Assembly (NCBI GenBank): GCA_021732745.1
Contig: JAKFUK010000003.1
Location: 372,001 to 436,000, forward strand
Length of the DNA stretch: 64,000 bases
Direction: 5' to 3'
DNA from: Nevskia sp.
Lineage (GTDB): Bacteria > Pseudomonadota > Gammaproteobacteria > Nevskiales > Nevskiaceae
Shown: positions 42,109-50,905 of the stretch, piece by piece
Position numbering within the stretch: the stretch's first letter is position 1
Layout: every line of letters begins with the position of its first letter
Notes under the pieces: model-generated
Told to the model about the DNA's origin: nothing
Seen by the model: the letters and a program-made list of their open reading frames with translations, nothing else
Database searches by the model: none
Made by a program: the position numbers and the translations under genes

Positions 42109-42698
42109 GGCTTCACCTCGGTACGGCCGCTGACGGCCTCCGGCTGCGCCGTTGCCTTGGTCAGATTGGTCACTTGCAGGGTGAAATCGCTGTTGCGCTG
42201 CTTGTTCTTTTCGCCGGTCTTGATCACCACCAGCTTCGGATTCTTGAACCAGGGGCTGGAATCCAGGTTCTTGAGGTAGGCGGAAATGCGGCCGGAGGAT
42301 TCCGCCGTGCCGTCGATGGTCACGTTCTGGCCGCTTTGCTTGATCGAGCTCAGAAAGATGCCGTCGGGCAAGGTATTGACGATTTCGTCGAAGAAATGAA
42401 CGGTGGCCGAGCGGCTTTCCTGCAATTGCTGGATCACATTCATGCGCGACACCAGATTGGCCTTGACCTTCTCCAGCTCCTCGATTTCCTTGATCTGCTT
42501 GTCGAGATCCTTGATCTGCATCGCCAGATACTGATTGCGGCGATCCTGATGCTCGACCGCACCGGTGACGGTGACGAACGCCAGCGCCAGCAGGGCCAGA
42601 CCGGCACCCGCGCCGAGGCCGAGCATGGTCAGGAATTCCTTGCGCCGACGCGTTCGCCGTGCGGCGCGCCAGTCGAGCAGGTTGATCCGGGTTGCCAT
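42105..42698 (-). CDS. pilN: Type IV pilus inner-membrane protein PilN
   Basis: 197 residues. It begins with the PilM-binding peptide ATRINLLDWRAARRTRRRKEF, followed by a membrane segment (MLGLGAGAGLALLALAFVTV), a coiled coil (DKQIKEIEELEKVKANLVSRMNVIQQLQ) and a periplasmic domain with IFLSSIKQSGQNVTIDGTAESSGRISAYLKNLD. It is the partner of PilM (cytoplasm) and PilO (periplasm). Confidence 0.94.
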   Translation of the reverse strand: MATRINLLDWRAARRTRRRKEFLTMLGLGAGAGLALLALAFVTVTGAVEHQDRRNQYLAMQIKDLDKQIKEIEELEKVKANLVSRMNVIQQLQESRSATVHFFDEIVNTLPDGIFLSSIKQSGQNVTIDGTAESSGRISAYLKNLDSSPWFKNPKLVVIKTGEKNKQRNSDFTLQVTNLTKATAQPEAVSGRTEVKP

Positions 42699-42706
42699 GG
42701 TGAGCT

Positions 42707-43792
42707 CTAGTTATCGAGATCGAAGGCGCGCAGCGCCAGACCGGCAGCGATCAGCATCGACGCCTGATCGAGCCCGAGTTGCGCCGGCTTGGCGCGCGCG
42801 CCAATCGCCATCTTGGCGAACGGCTGGGCCACCACACAGGGAATCTGCAAGCGCTTCTGGATCGCCGCATCGACGCCGGCGATGTGCGCGCAGCCGCCGG
42901 CCAGGATCAGCTGGTCGATGACGTTGTGGCGCGAGGCGGCGGCGAAGAAGAACTGCAAGGAACGGTCGATCTGCTGGGCCATGTCGGCGATGAAATGGCT
43001 CAAGACTTCGCTTTCGTAGTTCGGCGGCAGATTGCCCAGGCGCTTGGCCTTGCCGGCTTCCTCGTAGCTCATGCCGTAGAAACGCATGATGTCCTCGGTC
43101 AGCTGCTTGCCGCCGAAGGCCTGATCGCGCGTGTAGACGGTTTTAAGATCGTGCAGCACCAGCAGGGAGGTCGTTGAAGCACCGACATCGACGATGGCGA
43201 CGGTCTTGCCAGCACCGTTGGCCGGCATCTGGTGGGTGAGGAATTCGCAGGCGTTTTCCAGCGCATAGGCTTCGATGTCGACCACCATCGGCGTCAGCCC
43301 GGCGATTTCCAGCGCGGCGATGCGCGATTCGACCTGTTCCTTGCGGCAGGCGGCGAGCAGCACGTCGACGTTGTCCTTGTCGCGCGACGACGGCCCGAGC
43401 ACCTGAAAATCGAGGTTCACTTCGTCGATCGGATAGGGAATGTACTGATCGGCCTCGGCCTTGATCTGCTCTTCCATGTCGTTGTCGGACAGCGAGCTCG
43501 GCATGGCAATCATCTTGGTGATCACCGACGAACCGGCGACGGCCACCGCGACCTGGCGATTGCGCGTGCCGGCGCGATTTAGCGCCCGGACGATGGTTTC
43601 GCCGACGGCGCGCGGATCGGAAATCTGGCGATCGGTCACCGCACCCGGCGGCAGCGGCTCGACGGCGAACGATTCGACGCTGTAACGGTCCCCTTTCCGG
43701 CCGAGTTCAAGCAGCTTCACGGCGCTGGACGAAATATCCAGACCGATCAGTTCCCGGCTGCTGCTCCCGAACAGGCTCTGCTTGATCGACAT
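42707..43792 (-). CDS. pilM: Type IV pilus actin-like protein PilM
   Basis: 361 residues. Actin/FtsA fold motifs: GLDISSSAVKLLELGRKGDRY at the N-terminus, VAIVDVGASTTSLLVLHD for phosphate 2, and LILAGGCAHIAGVDAAIQKRL near the C-terminus. It binds the PilN N-terminal peptide and ATP on the cytoplasmic side. First gene of the pilMNOPQ operon, facing mrcA across a 305-base gap that holds its probable promoter. Confidence 0.95.
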   Translation of the reverse strand: MSIKQSLFGSSSRELIGLDISSSAVKLLELGRKGDRYSVESFAVEPLPPGAVTDRQISDPRAVGETIVRALNRAGTRNRQVAVAVAGSSVITKMIAMPSSLSDNDMEEQIKAEADQYIPYPIDEVNLDFQVLGPSSRDKDNVDVLLAACRKEQVESRIAALEIAGLTPMVVDIEAYALENACEFLTHQMPANGAGKTVAIVDVGASTTSLLVLHDLKTVYTRDQAFGGKQLTEDIMRFYGMSYEEAGKAKRLGNLPPNYESEVLSHFIADMAQQIDRSLQFFFAAASRHNVIDQLILAGGCAHIAGVDAAIQKRLQIPCVVAQPFAKMAIGARAKPAQLGLDQASMLIAAGLALRAFDLDN

Positions 43793-44097
43793 GAACCGCT
43801 TCCCCCGGGAAAATCACTGCTGACGAGCTGTCATTGAGCCGTTATCGGCTTCGTGCTGGTTTGCTTGAATCCTGCGGCAGGAGGCTTGGATGACGGCATC
43901 CGGAGCAAGACTTAATATAGCCCAAGTGATTAACGGCGCAACGAGAGGTTTTATCTCTAAGTGCCTGATCGAAGTCCTAAAGCGGGCGATGAACGGCGGC
44001 ACTCGTCAGCGCTTGTCGCGTCTGTGGCGAGCCCCTTTTCACCGTCGCCCGGCGGCGTGCACATGCAGCCTTCCGGACCCTCAACCGAGACTCGCGA
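43793..44097. promoter_or_regulatory. Divergent promoter region between pilM and mrcA
   Basis: No gene is seen in these 305 bases. On the minus strand, TTGCGC (43936-43941) and TATATT (43914-43919) with a 16-base spacer form a good sigma70-like promoter for the pilM operon, leaving a leader of roughly 115 bases. A short hairpin AGAG-GTTTTAT-CTCT lies at about 43944-43958, just upstream of the -35 box. For mrcA on the plus strand I find no convincing promoter. The AT-rich part (43900-43990) contrasts with the surrounding GC-rich coding DNA. Confidence 0.5.
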
Positions 44098-46581
44098 TTG
44101 AACTCTGAAACCCGCAGCCGCGGCAGCCTCATCGGCCGGATCGCGCTGATCGGCGTCGCCACCGCCCTTGTCGTCGCGGTCATCGGCTATTTCGTGCTCA
44201 AGGCCTGGGTGACGCCGCAGTTGCCGTCGGTGCAAAGCCTGCACGAGATTCGCCTCGGCCAGCCGCTCAAGGTCTATACCCGCGACGGCAAGCTGATCGG
44301 CGAATTCGGCGCCGAACGGCGCGAACCGCTGACCTACGCGCAATTGCCGAAACCGCTGGTGCAGGCGTTTCTGGCTGCCGAGGACGATCGCTTCTTCGAG
44401 CATTCCGGTGTCGACATCGCCGGGCTGGCCCGCGCAGTGGCGATTCTGGTCACCACCGGCGAAAAGCGTCAGGGCGGCTCGACGATCACCATGCAGCTGG
44501 CCCGCAACGTGTTCCTGAGCAACGAGCGCAGCTTCACCCGCAAGTTCAAGGAAATCTTCCTGGCCCGGAAGATCGAGACCGAGTTGAGCAAGGAGCAGAT
44601 CCTGGAGCTGTACCTGAACCGCATCTTTCTCGGCAACCGCGCCTACGGTGTCGGTGCGGCCGCTTCGGTGTACTACGGCCGCGAGGTCGCCAAGCTGACG
44701 CTCGGTGAAATGGCGCTGATCGCCGGCCTGCCGAAAGCGCCATCGCGCGACAACCCGCTGGCCAATCCCGAGCGCGCGAAGAACCGCCGCGACTACGTGC
44801 TGCGCCGGATGCACGATCTCGGCTATATCGACGATCGCATCTGGAAGACCGCCACCGCCGAACCGATCACCGCCTTCGAGCATGCCGCCACGGTGGAAGT
44901 GGAAGGCCGCTACGTCGCCGAAATGGTGCGCGCGGAGCTCTATGCGAAGCACGGCGAAGCGACCTATACCGATGGCTATGTGGTCACCACCACAGTGGAC
45001 GGGGTCCGCCAGCAGGCGGCGACCGCAGCGCTCAGAGGCGGCCTGCTGGCCTACGAAGAGCGCCACGGCTTCAACGGTGCGGAAGCAAAGCTGCCGGCCG
45101 ACGTGCTGGCCCGGCTCGCCGCCAATCCGGCAGCACCGGAAGTGCTGGCCCAGCTTGCGGCGCGTCCGCCGGTGGCCGGGCTGCTGCCGGCAGCGGTGCT
45201 CGGCTACACGCCGGAACTGCTGCGGGTAATCACCGAGAACGGCATCATCGAACTGCCGAAAAAAGCCTTCGCCTGGGCCGGTTTCTCGGACAAGAAAAAG
45301 CCGGCGGTCGGCGACATCCTGCGGGTGGCGAAGATCGGCGCGGACTGGCGCTTGACCCAGGTGCCCGAAGTGCAAGGTGCGCTGGTGGCGCTCGATCCGC
45401 GCGACGGCAGCGTGCAATCGCTGGTCGGCGGCTACGATTTTTTCCTCGGCAACTTCAATCGCGCGACCCAGGCGCGCCGCCAGGTCGGCTCCGGCTTCAA
45501 GCCCTTCCTGTACACGGCGGCACTCTCGAAAGGCTACACGCCGGCCTCGATTTTCCTTGACGCACCGGTGGTGTTCACGTCCAGCGTCAATCCGGACGAC
45601 GACTGGCGTCCCGGCAACTACGAAGGCAAGTTCCGTGGCCCGATGCGCCTGCGCGAGGCGCTGGCGCTGTCGCGCAATCTGGTGTCGGTGCGCGTGGCGC
45701 AAGCAGTCGGCATCGAATACACGCGACAATTCGCCACCCGCTTCGGTTTCGACAAGTCACGCCTGCCGGCCGATCTGACCATGGCGCTGGGCAGTGCGTC
45801 GATGACGCCGATGGAGCAGGCGCGCGCCTACGCCGTGCTGGCCAACGGCGGCTTCCTGATCGAGCCCTACTTCATCGACAGCATCCGCGACGGCAGCGGC
45901 CGCGTGGTGTTCCAGGCCCGCCCGAAGCGCGCCTGCCCGTCTTGCGATGCCCCACCTCCGCCGCCTCCACCGCCGCCGGAGCCGGTCATCGACCCGGAAA
46001 CCGGCGAAGTCGTGGTCGCAGCCGAGCCGGTCGAAGCCGTCGAGCCGCTCGCGCCGCCGGAACCACCACCGCCGCCCGAAGTGGCCATCGAAGACCGCGC
46101 GCCGCGGGTGCTGTCCGCCGAACTCGACTACCTGATCACCAGCATGCTGCACGACGTGGTCACGCGCGGCACCGCCACCCAGGTGAAAGCGTTGGGCCGC
46201 GACGATCTGTCCGGCAAGACCGGCACTTCCAACGACGAGACCGATGCCTGGTTCAACGGCTATTCGTCGTCATTGGTCGGCATCGCCTGGGTCGGTTTCG
46301 ATCAGCCCAAGCCGCTCGGTCGCGGCGAAGTCGGCGGTCGCTCGGCGGTGCCGATGTGGATGGATTACATGAAAACGGCGCTGAAAGGCGTGCCGCAGAA
46401 CCGCCATCCGAAGCCGCAGGGGCTGACCGAGATCGCGATCAATCCGGCAACCGGCAAGCTGGTGTCCGGCGATACGCCCGGCGCGCTGTATGAAATCGTC
46501 CAGAGCAACCATGTGCCGCCGCCCGATGACGGCGTCAGCCCCTACGGCAATCCGGACGATGCCGCCGCCGACATCTTCTGA
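44098..46581 (+). CDS. mrcA: Penicillin-binding protein 1A (bifunctional glycosyltransferase/transpeptidase)
   Basis: 827 residues from a TTG start at 44098; no in-frame ATG fits better ahead of the membrane anchor (IALIGVATALVVAVIGYFV). The glycosyltransferase GT51 domain has AAEDDRFFEHSGVD and GGSTITMQLARN; the transpeptidase domain has SxxK in GSGFKP, SxN in SRNLVS, and KTGTSNDETDAW. It polymerises and crosslinks peptidoglycan. A Pro/Glu-rich insert (CDAPPPPPPPPPEPV to PPPPPEVAIED, about residues 617-664) sits between SxN and KTG. It faces pilM divergently, the usual ponA/pil arrangement. Confidence 0.94.
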   Translation: MNSETRSRGSLIGRIALIGVATALVVAVIGYFVLKAWVTPQLPSVQSLHEIRLGQPLKVYTRDGKLIGEFGAERREPLTYAQLPKPLVQAFLAAEDDRFFEHSGVDIAGLARAVAILVTTGEKRQGGSTITMQLARNVFLSNERSFTRKFKEIFLARKIETELSKEQILELYLNRIFLGNRAYGVGAAASVYYGREVAKLTLGEMALIAGLPKAPSRDNPLANPERAKNRRDYVLRRMHDLGYIDDRIWKTATAEPITAFEHAATVEVEGRYVAEMVRAELYAKHGEATYTDGYVVTTTVDGVRQQAATAALRGGLLAYEERHGFNGAEAKLPADVLARLAANPAAPEVLAQLAARPPVAGLLPAAVLGYTPELLRVITENGIIELPKKAFAWAGFSDKKKPAVGDILRVAKIGADWRLTQVPEVQGALVALDPRDGSVQSLVGGYDFFLGNFNRATQARRQVGSGFKPFLYTAALSKGYTPASIFLDAPVVFTSSVNPDDDWRPGNYEGKFRGPMRLREALALSRNLVSVRVAQAVGIEYTRQFATRFGFDKSRLPADLTMALGSASMTPMEQARAYAVLANGGFLIEPYFIDSIRDGSGRVVFQARPKRACPSCDAPPPPPPPPPEPVIDPETGEVVVAAEPVEAVEPLAPPEPPPPPEVAIEDRAPRVLSAELDYLITSMLHDVVTRGTATQVKALGRDDLSGKTGTSNDETDAWFNGYSSSLVGIAWVGFDQPKPLGRGEVGGRSAVPMWMDYMKTALKGVPQNRHPKPQGLTEIAINPATGKLVSGDTPGALYEIVQSNHVPPPDDGVSPYGNPDDAAADIF

Positions 46582-47237
46582 TGAGCCGTCGCGGAGCGAA
46601 TGCCGGCGGTAGCGAGGACAGCCGCGAACTGGTGGCCGAGTGCGCGCGCATCGTCTGCGAGGAAGACGTGCTCGACTACCGCGCCGCCAAGTTCAAGGCC
46701 ATGCAGCGGCTGGGCTTGTCGCCGCGCAGTGCCTTGCCGGACAACGCCAGCATCCAAGCGGCGGTCATCGAATACCAGCGGATCTTCGGTGGCGAGGACT
46801 ATGCCAATCGGCTGATCGCGCTGCGCCGCACGGCGGTCAGCGCCATGAAGCTGCTGCATGAATTCTCGCCGCGTCTGGTCGGCGCAGCGGTGAGTGGCGC
46901 GATCACCGCAGCACATCGGGTGCAGATTCACGGCTTTGCCGATCGCCCGGAATCGCTGGACCTGTTTCTGGAGGCGCGCGGCATCCCCTTTGAGCAGGAC
47001 GAGCGCGACTACCGCTATCCGGACGGCCGCGAAGACCCGGTGCCGCTGGCCCGCTTTGAAGCGGGCGAACTCGGCATCGACGTCGCCATGTTCGGCCTCG
47101 ACGACCTGCGCCGCACGCCGCTGTCACCGAGCGATGGCCTGCCGATGAAGCGGCTCAAGCTGGCTGAAGCGGAAGCGCTGGCAGCCATCAGCCTCGACCA
47201 GATCCTCGGCAACCCGCAGGTCAAGGAAAAGGACTAA
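46581..47237 (+). CDS. Conserved protein of unknown function (nucleotidyltransferase-like family)
   Basis: 218 residues, with start one base into the mrcA stop (TGATG). It has an N-terminal helical part (RELVAECARIVCEEDVLDYRAAKFKAMQRLG) and then FSPRLVGAAVSGAITAAHRVQIHGFADRPESLDLFLEARGIPFEQDERDYRYPDG and TPLSPSDGLPMKRLKLAE. This pattern of conserved blocks is found in many gamma- and betaproteobacterial proteins of about 200 residues that are annotated only as hypothetical or nucleotidyltransferase-like. Coupled to mrcA by overlap; no partner in peptidoglycan metabolism is known to me. Confidence 0.8.
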   Translation: MSRRGANAGGSEDSRELVAECARIVCEEDVLDYRAAKFKAMQRLGLSPRSALPDNASIQAAVIEYQRIFGGEDYANRLIALRRTAVSAMKLLHEFSPRLVGAAVSGAITAAHRVQIHGFADRPESLDLFLEARGIPFEQDERDYRYPDGREDPVPLARFEAGELGIDVAMFGLDDLRRTPLSPSDGLPMKRLKLAEAEALAAISLDQILGNPQVKEKD

Positions 47238-47244
47238 AGGAAGT

Positions 47245-47376
47245 CTGAGCTTCCCCTGCTTCAAGCTCAGGGCGGACGGGGCCGGGGCGAGGACGTCACT
47301 TGAACCCCCAATGCTTCGTCGCTTGTCAGGCACAGATTCAAGATACGAGGGTGGGCAAGCTTCATCCGCCCACCCT
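47245..47376. repeat. Two hairpins in the gap after the mrcA operon
   Basis: CTGAGCTT (47245-47252) pairs with AAGCTCAG (47263-47270), eight bases each. AGGGTGGGC (47348-47356) pairs with GCCCACCCT (47368-47376), nine bases each with an 11-base loop. The second resembles the dispersed 'GGGTGGGC..GCCCACCC' palindromes of gammaproteobacteria. Neither is followed by a T tract, so neither is a classic terminator. Confidence 0.6.
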
Positions 47377-47390
47377 ACGTACCGGAATGC

Positions 47391-47588
47391 TCAATCCGGA
47401 TCCAGCCGCCGATGCTGCCGCAAGGCGTGCCAGCCGGCCGGCGTCAGCGCGTAACGGCCTGATTCGGCAGTCTTTTCCTCGATCAGCGCGCAAGGCGCGA
47501 GACGGGCGGCGGTCGCGGCATCCAGCGCGCATTGGCCGTGTTCGATGCGTTCCAGCGCCGCCCAGTCATCCGGGGTGAGTCGGTTCAT
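47391..47588 (-). CDS. Small protein with winged-helix-like composition, function unknown
   Basis: 65 residues from ATG 47588; GGAG lies ten bases upstream, a good ribosome binding site, and this start is preferred to longer in-frame versions. Sequence: NRLTPDDWAALERIEHGQ, then ARLAPCALIEEKTAESGRYALTPAGWHALRQH, resembling a small DNA-binding winged-helix unit. I do not recognise a family. It lies after the terminator of the M13 peptidase gene. Confidence 0.6.
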   Translation of the reverse strand: MNRLTPDDWAALERIEHGQCALDAATAARLAPCALIEEKTAESGRYALTPAGWHALRQHRRLDPD

Positions 47589-47652
47589 GGTCGATGTCTC
47601 CTCGTTCGGATCGGTCCGGTCTGTTGCCGCACCTGTTGCCCGATCATCCACG

Positions 47653-47679
47653 AAAAAGGGCCGGTGTCGCCACCGGCCC
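47653..47679 (-). terminator. Rho-independent terminator of the M13 peptidase gene
   Basis: Read on the minus strand, GGGCCGGTG - GCGA - CACCGGCCC is followed by TTTTT (AAAAA at 47653-47657). It is a perfect 9-base GC-rich stem with a 4-base loop and a T tract, 31 bases after the stop codon at 47711. It is the clearest intrinsic terminator in the window. Confidence 0.92.
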
Positions 47680-47710
47680 CTCGTTCATCGTGCAGCTTTG
47701 CGACGCCTGC

Positions 47711-49753
47711 TTACCAGATGCTGACCCGCGCTTCCGGGGCCACGTACATCTTGTCGCCTTCCTTGACGCCGAAGGCCTCGTAGAAGCCGGCCTGGTTGAC
47801 CAGGGTGGCGTTGCCGCGCACGTCCGGCGGGGAGTGCGGGTCCACCGTCAGGCGGCGGATGGTTTCGGCTTCGCGCTCCTTGGAACGCCAGACCTGGGCC
47901 CAGCCCAGGTAGAAGCGCTGGTCGCCGGTCAGGCCGTCGATCACCGGCGCTTCCTTGCCACCGAGAGACAGCTTGTAGGCCTTGTAGGCGATCGCCAGAC
48001 CGGACAGATCGGCGACGTTCTCGCCCAAGGTCAGTTCGCCGTTGACGTGATAACCCTTCACCGGCTCGTAGGCCGCGTACTGGGCCACGAGGGCGGTGGT
48101 GCGCTCCTTGAAGTTCTTGAGGTCGTCTTCGGTGAACCACTGGCGCAGGTTGCCGTCGCCGTCGTACTGACTGCCCTGGTCATCGAAACCGTGGCTGATC
48201 TCGTGGCCGATGACGGCACCGATGCCGCCGTAGTTGACGGCGTCGTCGGCGGCAGCCGTGAAGAACGGCGGCTGCAGGATGGCGGCCGGGAACACGATCT
48301 CGTTCTTTTCCGGGTTGTAGTAGGCATTCACGGTCTGCGGCGTCATGCCCCACTCTTCGCGGTCGATCGGCTTGCCGAGCTTGGCCAGTTCCATCTGGTA
48401 GCTCAGTGCCCGGGCGCGGGCGACGTTGCCGATCAGGTCATCCGGAGCAATGATCAGCTTCGAGTAGTCCTTCCACTTGCTCGGATAGCCGATCTTCGGC
48501 GAAAACTTGGCGAGCTTGGTCTGGGCTTCCTTCTTGGTGGCTTCGCTCATCCACGGCAGCGTGTCGATCGACGACTTGTAGGCCGCCTGCAGGTTGGTCA
48601 CCAGCGTTTCCATGCGCGCCTTGCTGTCCGGCGGGAAGTGCTTTTCGACGTACAGCTTGCCGAGCGCTTCGCCGATCGAGCCTTCCACCAGTTCCACACC
48701 ACGCTTCCAGCGCGGCCGGTTTTCCGGGATGCCGCGCAGTGCGGAGCCAAAGAACGCGAAGTTCTCGTCAACGAAGGCCTTCGGCAGGTAGGGCGCGAAT
48801 TCGCTAAGCACGCGCCACTGGAAGTAGGCCTTCCAGGTGGCGAGCGGGGCGCTCTTCAGCAGCTTGGCGACGCCGGTGACATAAGTCGGCTGGCTGACGA
48901 TCAGATAATCGAGCTTGCCAGCCATGCCGCCGGCTGCGAGCCAGGCGGTGAAGTCGAAACCGGGTGCCAGTTCGGCCAGCTTGGCCAACTCGAACTTGTT
49001 GTAGGTCTTGACCGGATCGCGGTTTTCGACCTTGTCCCACTGGATCTTGGCCAGTTCGGTCTCGAAACCGAAGATCGCCTTGGCCTTGGCCGCCGCGTCC
49101 TTGTCGCCGGCCAGGCCCAGCATCTTTTCGATGTGCGCCTGGTACTGCATGCGGGTCTGGACGTACTTCTCGGTGTCCTTCAGGTAGTAATCGCGATCCG
49201 GCAGGCCGAGGCCGTACTGGTAGACATCGACGATGTACTTGGTCGAATCCTTGTTGTCCTGATGCACGAAGGGCACGAACGGCGAGCCGACGCCGATCAT
49301 CGACAGCGTGGCCATGGTGCCCGGCACCAGCGCCTTGTCGGTCATCTGCTCGATGGTGCGCAGCGTTTCCGCCAGCGGCTTCAGGCCCACCGCTTCAACC
49401 TTGGCTTCGTCGAGATAGCTCTTGAACAGGTCGCCGATCTGCTGGGCTTCGGTGCCCGGCTTGACTTCCGGAATGGCGGCGGCGGCTTCGATGATCGCCT
49501 TGAGATTGGCTTCGGAATCGTCCGACAGCTTGGTGAACGAGCCGTAGCGCGCCTTGTCGGCCGGAATCTCGAAGCTTTCCAGCCACTTGCCGCTCAAATG
49601 GCGATACAGGTCGTCCTGCGGACGGATGGCGGCATCGATATGGCTGCCATCGATGCCGGAGCTCAGCGGTGCAACGGGTTTCGGCGCTTCGGCAGTCTTG
49701 CCGCAGCCGGCCAGCAAGGCCAGGGCCGACGCCATCAGGATCGTGCGTTTCAC
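47711..49753 (-). CDS. M13 family zinc metallopeptidase lipoprotein (PepO/neprilysin-like)
   Basis: 680 residues from GTG 49753 (GAGG about ten bases upstream); lipoprotein signal KRTILMASALALLAGCGK with the lipobox LAGC. Zinc motif HEISH at residues 517-521 followed by the downstream Glu in ENVADLSGLAIAYKAY, and the NAYYNPEKNEIVFPAAILQPPF substrate-cleft sequence, all diagnostic of M13 peptidases. The C-terminus ends VAPEARVSIW (the M13 C-terminal W). It would cleave peptides at the cell envelope. It ends with a strong terminator. Confidence 0.93.
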   Translation of the reverse strand: MKRTILMASALALLAGCGKTAEAPKPVAPLSSGIDGSHIDAAIRPQDDLYRHLSGKWLESFEIPADKARYGSFTKLSDDSEANLKAIIEAAAAIPEVKPGTEAQQIGDLFKSYLDEAKVEAVGLKPLAETLRTIEQMTDKALVPGTMATLSMIGVGSPFVPFVHQDNKDSTKYIVDVYQYGLGLPDRDYYLKDTEKYVQTRMQYQAHIEKMLGLAGDKDAAAKAKAIFGFETELAKIQWDKVENRDPVKTYNKFELAKLAELAPGFDFTAWLAAGGMAGKLDYLIVSQPTYVTGVAKLLKSAPLATWKAYFQWRVLSEFAPYLPKAFVDENFAFFGSALRGIPENRPRWKRGVELVEGSIGEALGKLYVEKHFPPDSKARMETLVTNLQAAYKSSIDTLPWMSEATKKEAQTKLAKFSPKIGYPSKWKDYSKLIIAPDDLIGNVARARALSYQMELAKLGKPIDREEWGMTPQTVNAYYNPEKNEIVFPAAILQPPFFTAAADDAVNYGGIGAVIGHEISHGFDDQGSQYDGDGNLRQWFTEDDLKNFKERTTALVAQYAAYEPVKGYHVNGELTLGENVADLSGLAIAYKAYKLSLGGKEAPVIDGLTGDQRFYLGWAQVWRSKEREAETIRRLTVDPHSPPDVRGNATLVNQAGFYEAFGVKEGDKMYVAPEARVSIW

Positions 49754-49996
49754 GGATGTTCTACCTCGATAAGGAAATGCGGGTGGCCGCGCGTGACGCA
49801 GCCGTAAGCCAACAGATGCCGATGATGACTGAAAGGTTGCGGTTGGCGCTGCGGAAAGCCGAATTGCTGCGAAAAATGATGCTTTCCTGCCCGAAAGATG
49901 GAATTCCGTCGCAGTTCCGTTAGCCGTTCGTGAGGACTGGACGGCGGCGATCACCGACGCTGACGTCGGTCCGGCCACATCGCGCGGTTCGATCAC

Positions 49997-50012
49997 TGTG
50001 AACTGGATCACA
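49997..50012. promoter_or_regulatory. Perfect CRP/Vfr/Clp-type palindrome
   Basis: TGTGA-ACTGGA-TCACA matches the full CRP consensus (TGTGA, six bases, TCACA) with both half-sites exact, 93 bases before the start of the LolA-like gene at 50105. Its position suits activation of that gene, or joint control with the M13 peptidase transcribed the other way from 49753. The gap 49754-50104 holds this site and the inverted repeat, with no gene. Confidence 0.6.
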
Positions 50013-50025
50013 GCGCGCGGGCTGC

Positions 50026-50059
50026 CTGTCATGGACAGGCTGTGGTCCGTCCATGACAG
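50026..50059. repeat. Long perfect inverted repeat next to the CRP-type site
   Basis: CTGTCATGGAC (50026-50036) and GTCCATGACAG (50049-50059): two perfect 11-base arms, spacer AGGCTGTGGTCC. The position, 13 bases after the CRP-type palindrome and 46 bases before the next gene, fits a dimeric operator or a stable leader hairpin. No T tract follows; instead a run of A (GTGAAAAAATCAGAAAACAC) precedes the start codon. Confidence 0.55.
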
Positions 50060-50104
50060 TGAAAAAATCAGAAAACACAAACACTTAACGGTAACTGGAA
50101 CGAC

Positions 50105-50905
50105 ATGAACAGGAATCTGCGGCTGCTCGCTGTGCTGCTGTTGCTCGTCGGCCCCCGGCTGACGGCTGCCGAAGCGCCGAAAGACCCGGCGGCGCTGATC
50201 GAAGCCAGCCGCCAGACCGTGCTGATGGCCGGCGCGCGCATCGACTACCGCTTCGATCTGGTGTCGGCCTCGGGCTCGAAGCGCTTGCGGCGGGTGTCCA
50301 GCCTGTTCCGCACCGATGCCGGCGGCGATACCACGCGGCTGGCGCGCTACGAATATCCGGAGGACGCGCGCGGCCTGGCGACCCTGCTGGCCGAGCATCG
50401 CAGCCGCGACAACGAGCTGTGGGTCTATGTGCCGGCGGTGAAAAAGACGCGCCGGCTGGTGGCCGACAACGAGCGCGACAGCTTTCTCGGCACCGTGCTC
50501 AGCAACGGCGACGTGCTTGGCTACAAGACGGCGCAATGGACGCACGTGGCGAACGGCGAGGAAGTGATCGACGGCCGACCCTGCTGGCGCATCCTGTCGA
50601 CGCCCGGCAGCGAAGCAGTGAAACGCGCCAGCGGTTACAGCCGGCGTGAAACCTGGATCGCCCAGGACACTTCGGTGGTCCTGCAGATGAGTGCCTGGGA
50701 CGAGGCCGACCGGCCGCTGAAAACCATCCATTACCGCGATCTGAAGCCGGTGGCCGAGCAGGCCGGTAAGTGGCTGCCGTACCGGATCGAGGCCGACAAT
50801 CTGGCCGGCGGCGGTTCGACCCTGATCGCGGTCGAGCGCTTCGAGTTTGTCGCCAAGGTCGACGACGAAGCGTTGTTGCCGTCGAGCCTTGCCGACGAGC
50901 CGTGA
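50105..50905 (+). CDS. LolA-like outer-membrane lipoprotein-sorting protein (PF17131-type)
   Basis: 266 residues with an N-terminal signal peptide (LRLLAVLLLLVGPRLTAAEA). The body follows the family pattern: RYEYPEDARGLATLLAEHRSRDNELWVYVPAVKKTRRLVADNERDSFLGTVLSNGDV, a half-barrel lipid-carrying fold as in LolA/LolB. Related genes often stand beside an RND/MMPL transporter and a beta-barrel gene; here the barrel follows (TGATG overlap), but no transporter is present nearby. Function therefore inferred as periplasmic lipid or lipoprotein carriage, regulated possibly through a CRP-like protein. Confidence 0.8.
   Translation: MNRNLRLLAVLLLLVGPRLTAAEAPKDPAALIEASRQTVLMAGARIDYRFDLVSASGSKRLRRVSSLFRTDAGGDTTRLARYEYPEDARGLATLLAEHRSRDNELWVYVPAVKKTRRLVADNERDSFLGTVLSNGDVLGYKTAQWTHVANGEEVIDGRPCWRILSTPGSEAVKRASGYSRRETWIAQDTSVVLQMSAWDEADRPLKTIHYRDLKPVAEQAGKWLPYRIEADNLAGGGSTLIAVERFEFVAKVDDEALLPSSLADEP

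Noticed and set aside
47245..47270. Hairpin after the mrcA operon as a terminator
   Set aside because: No T tract follows the stem on either strand.
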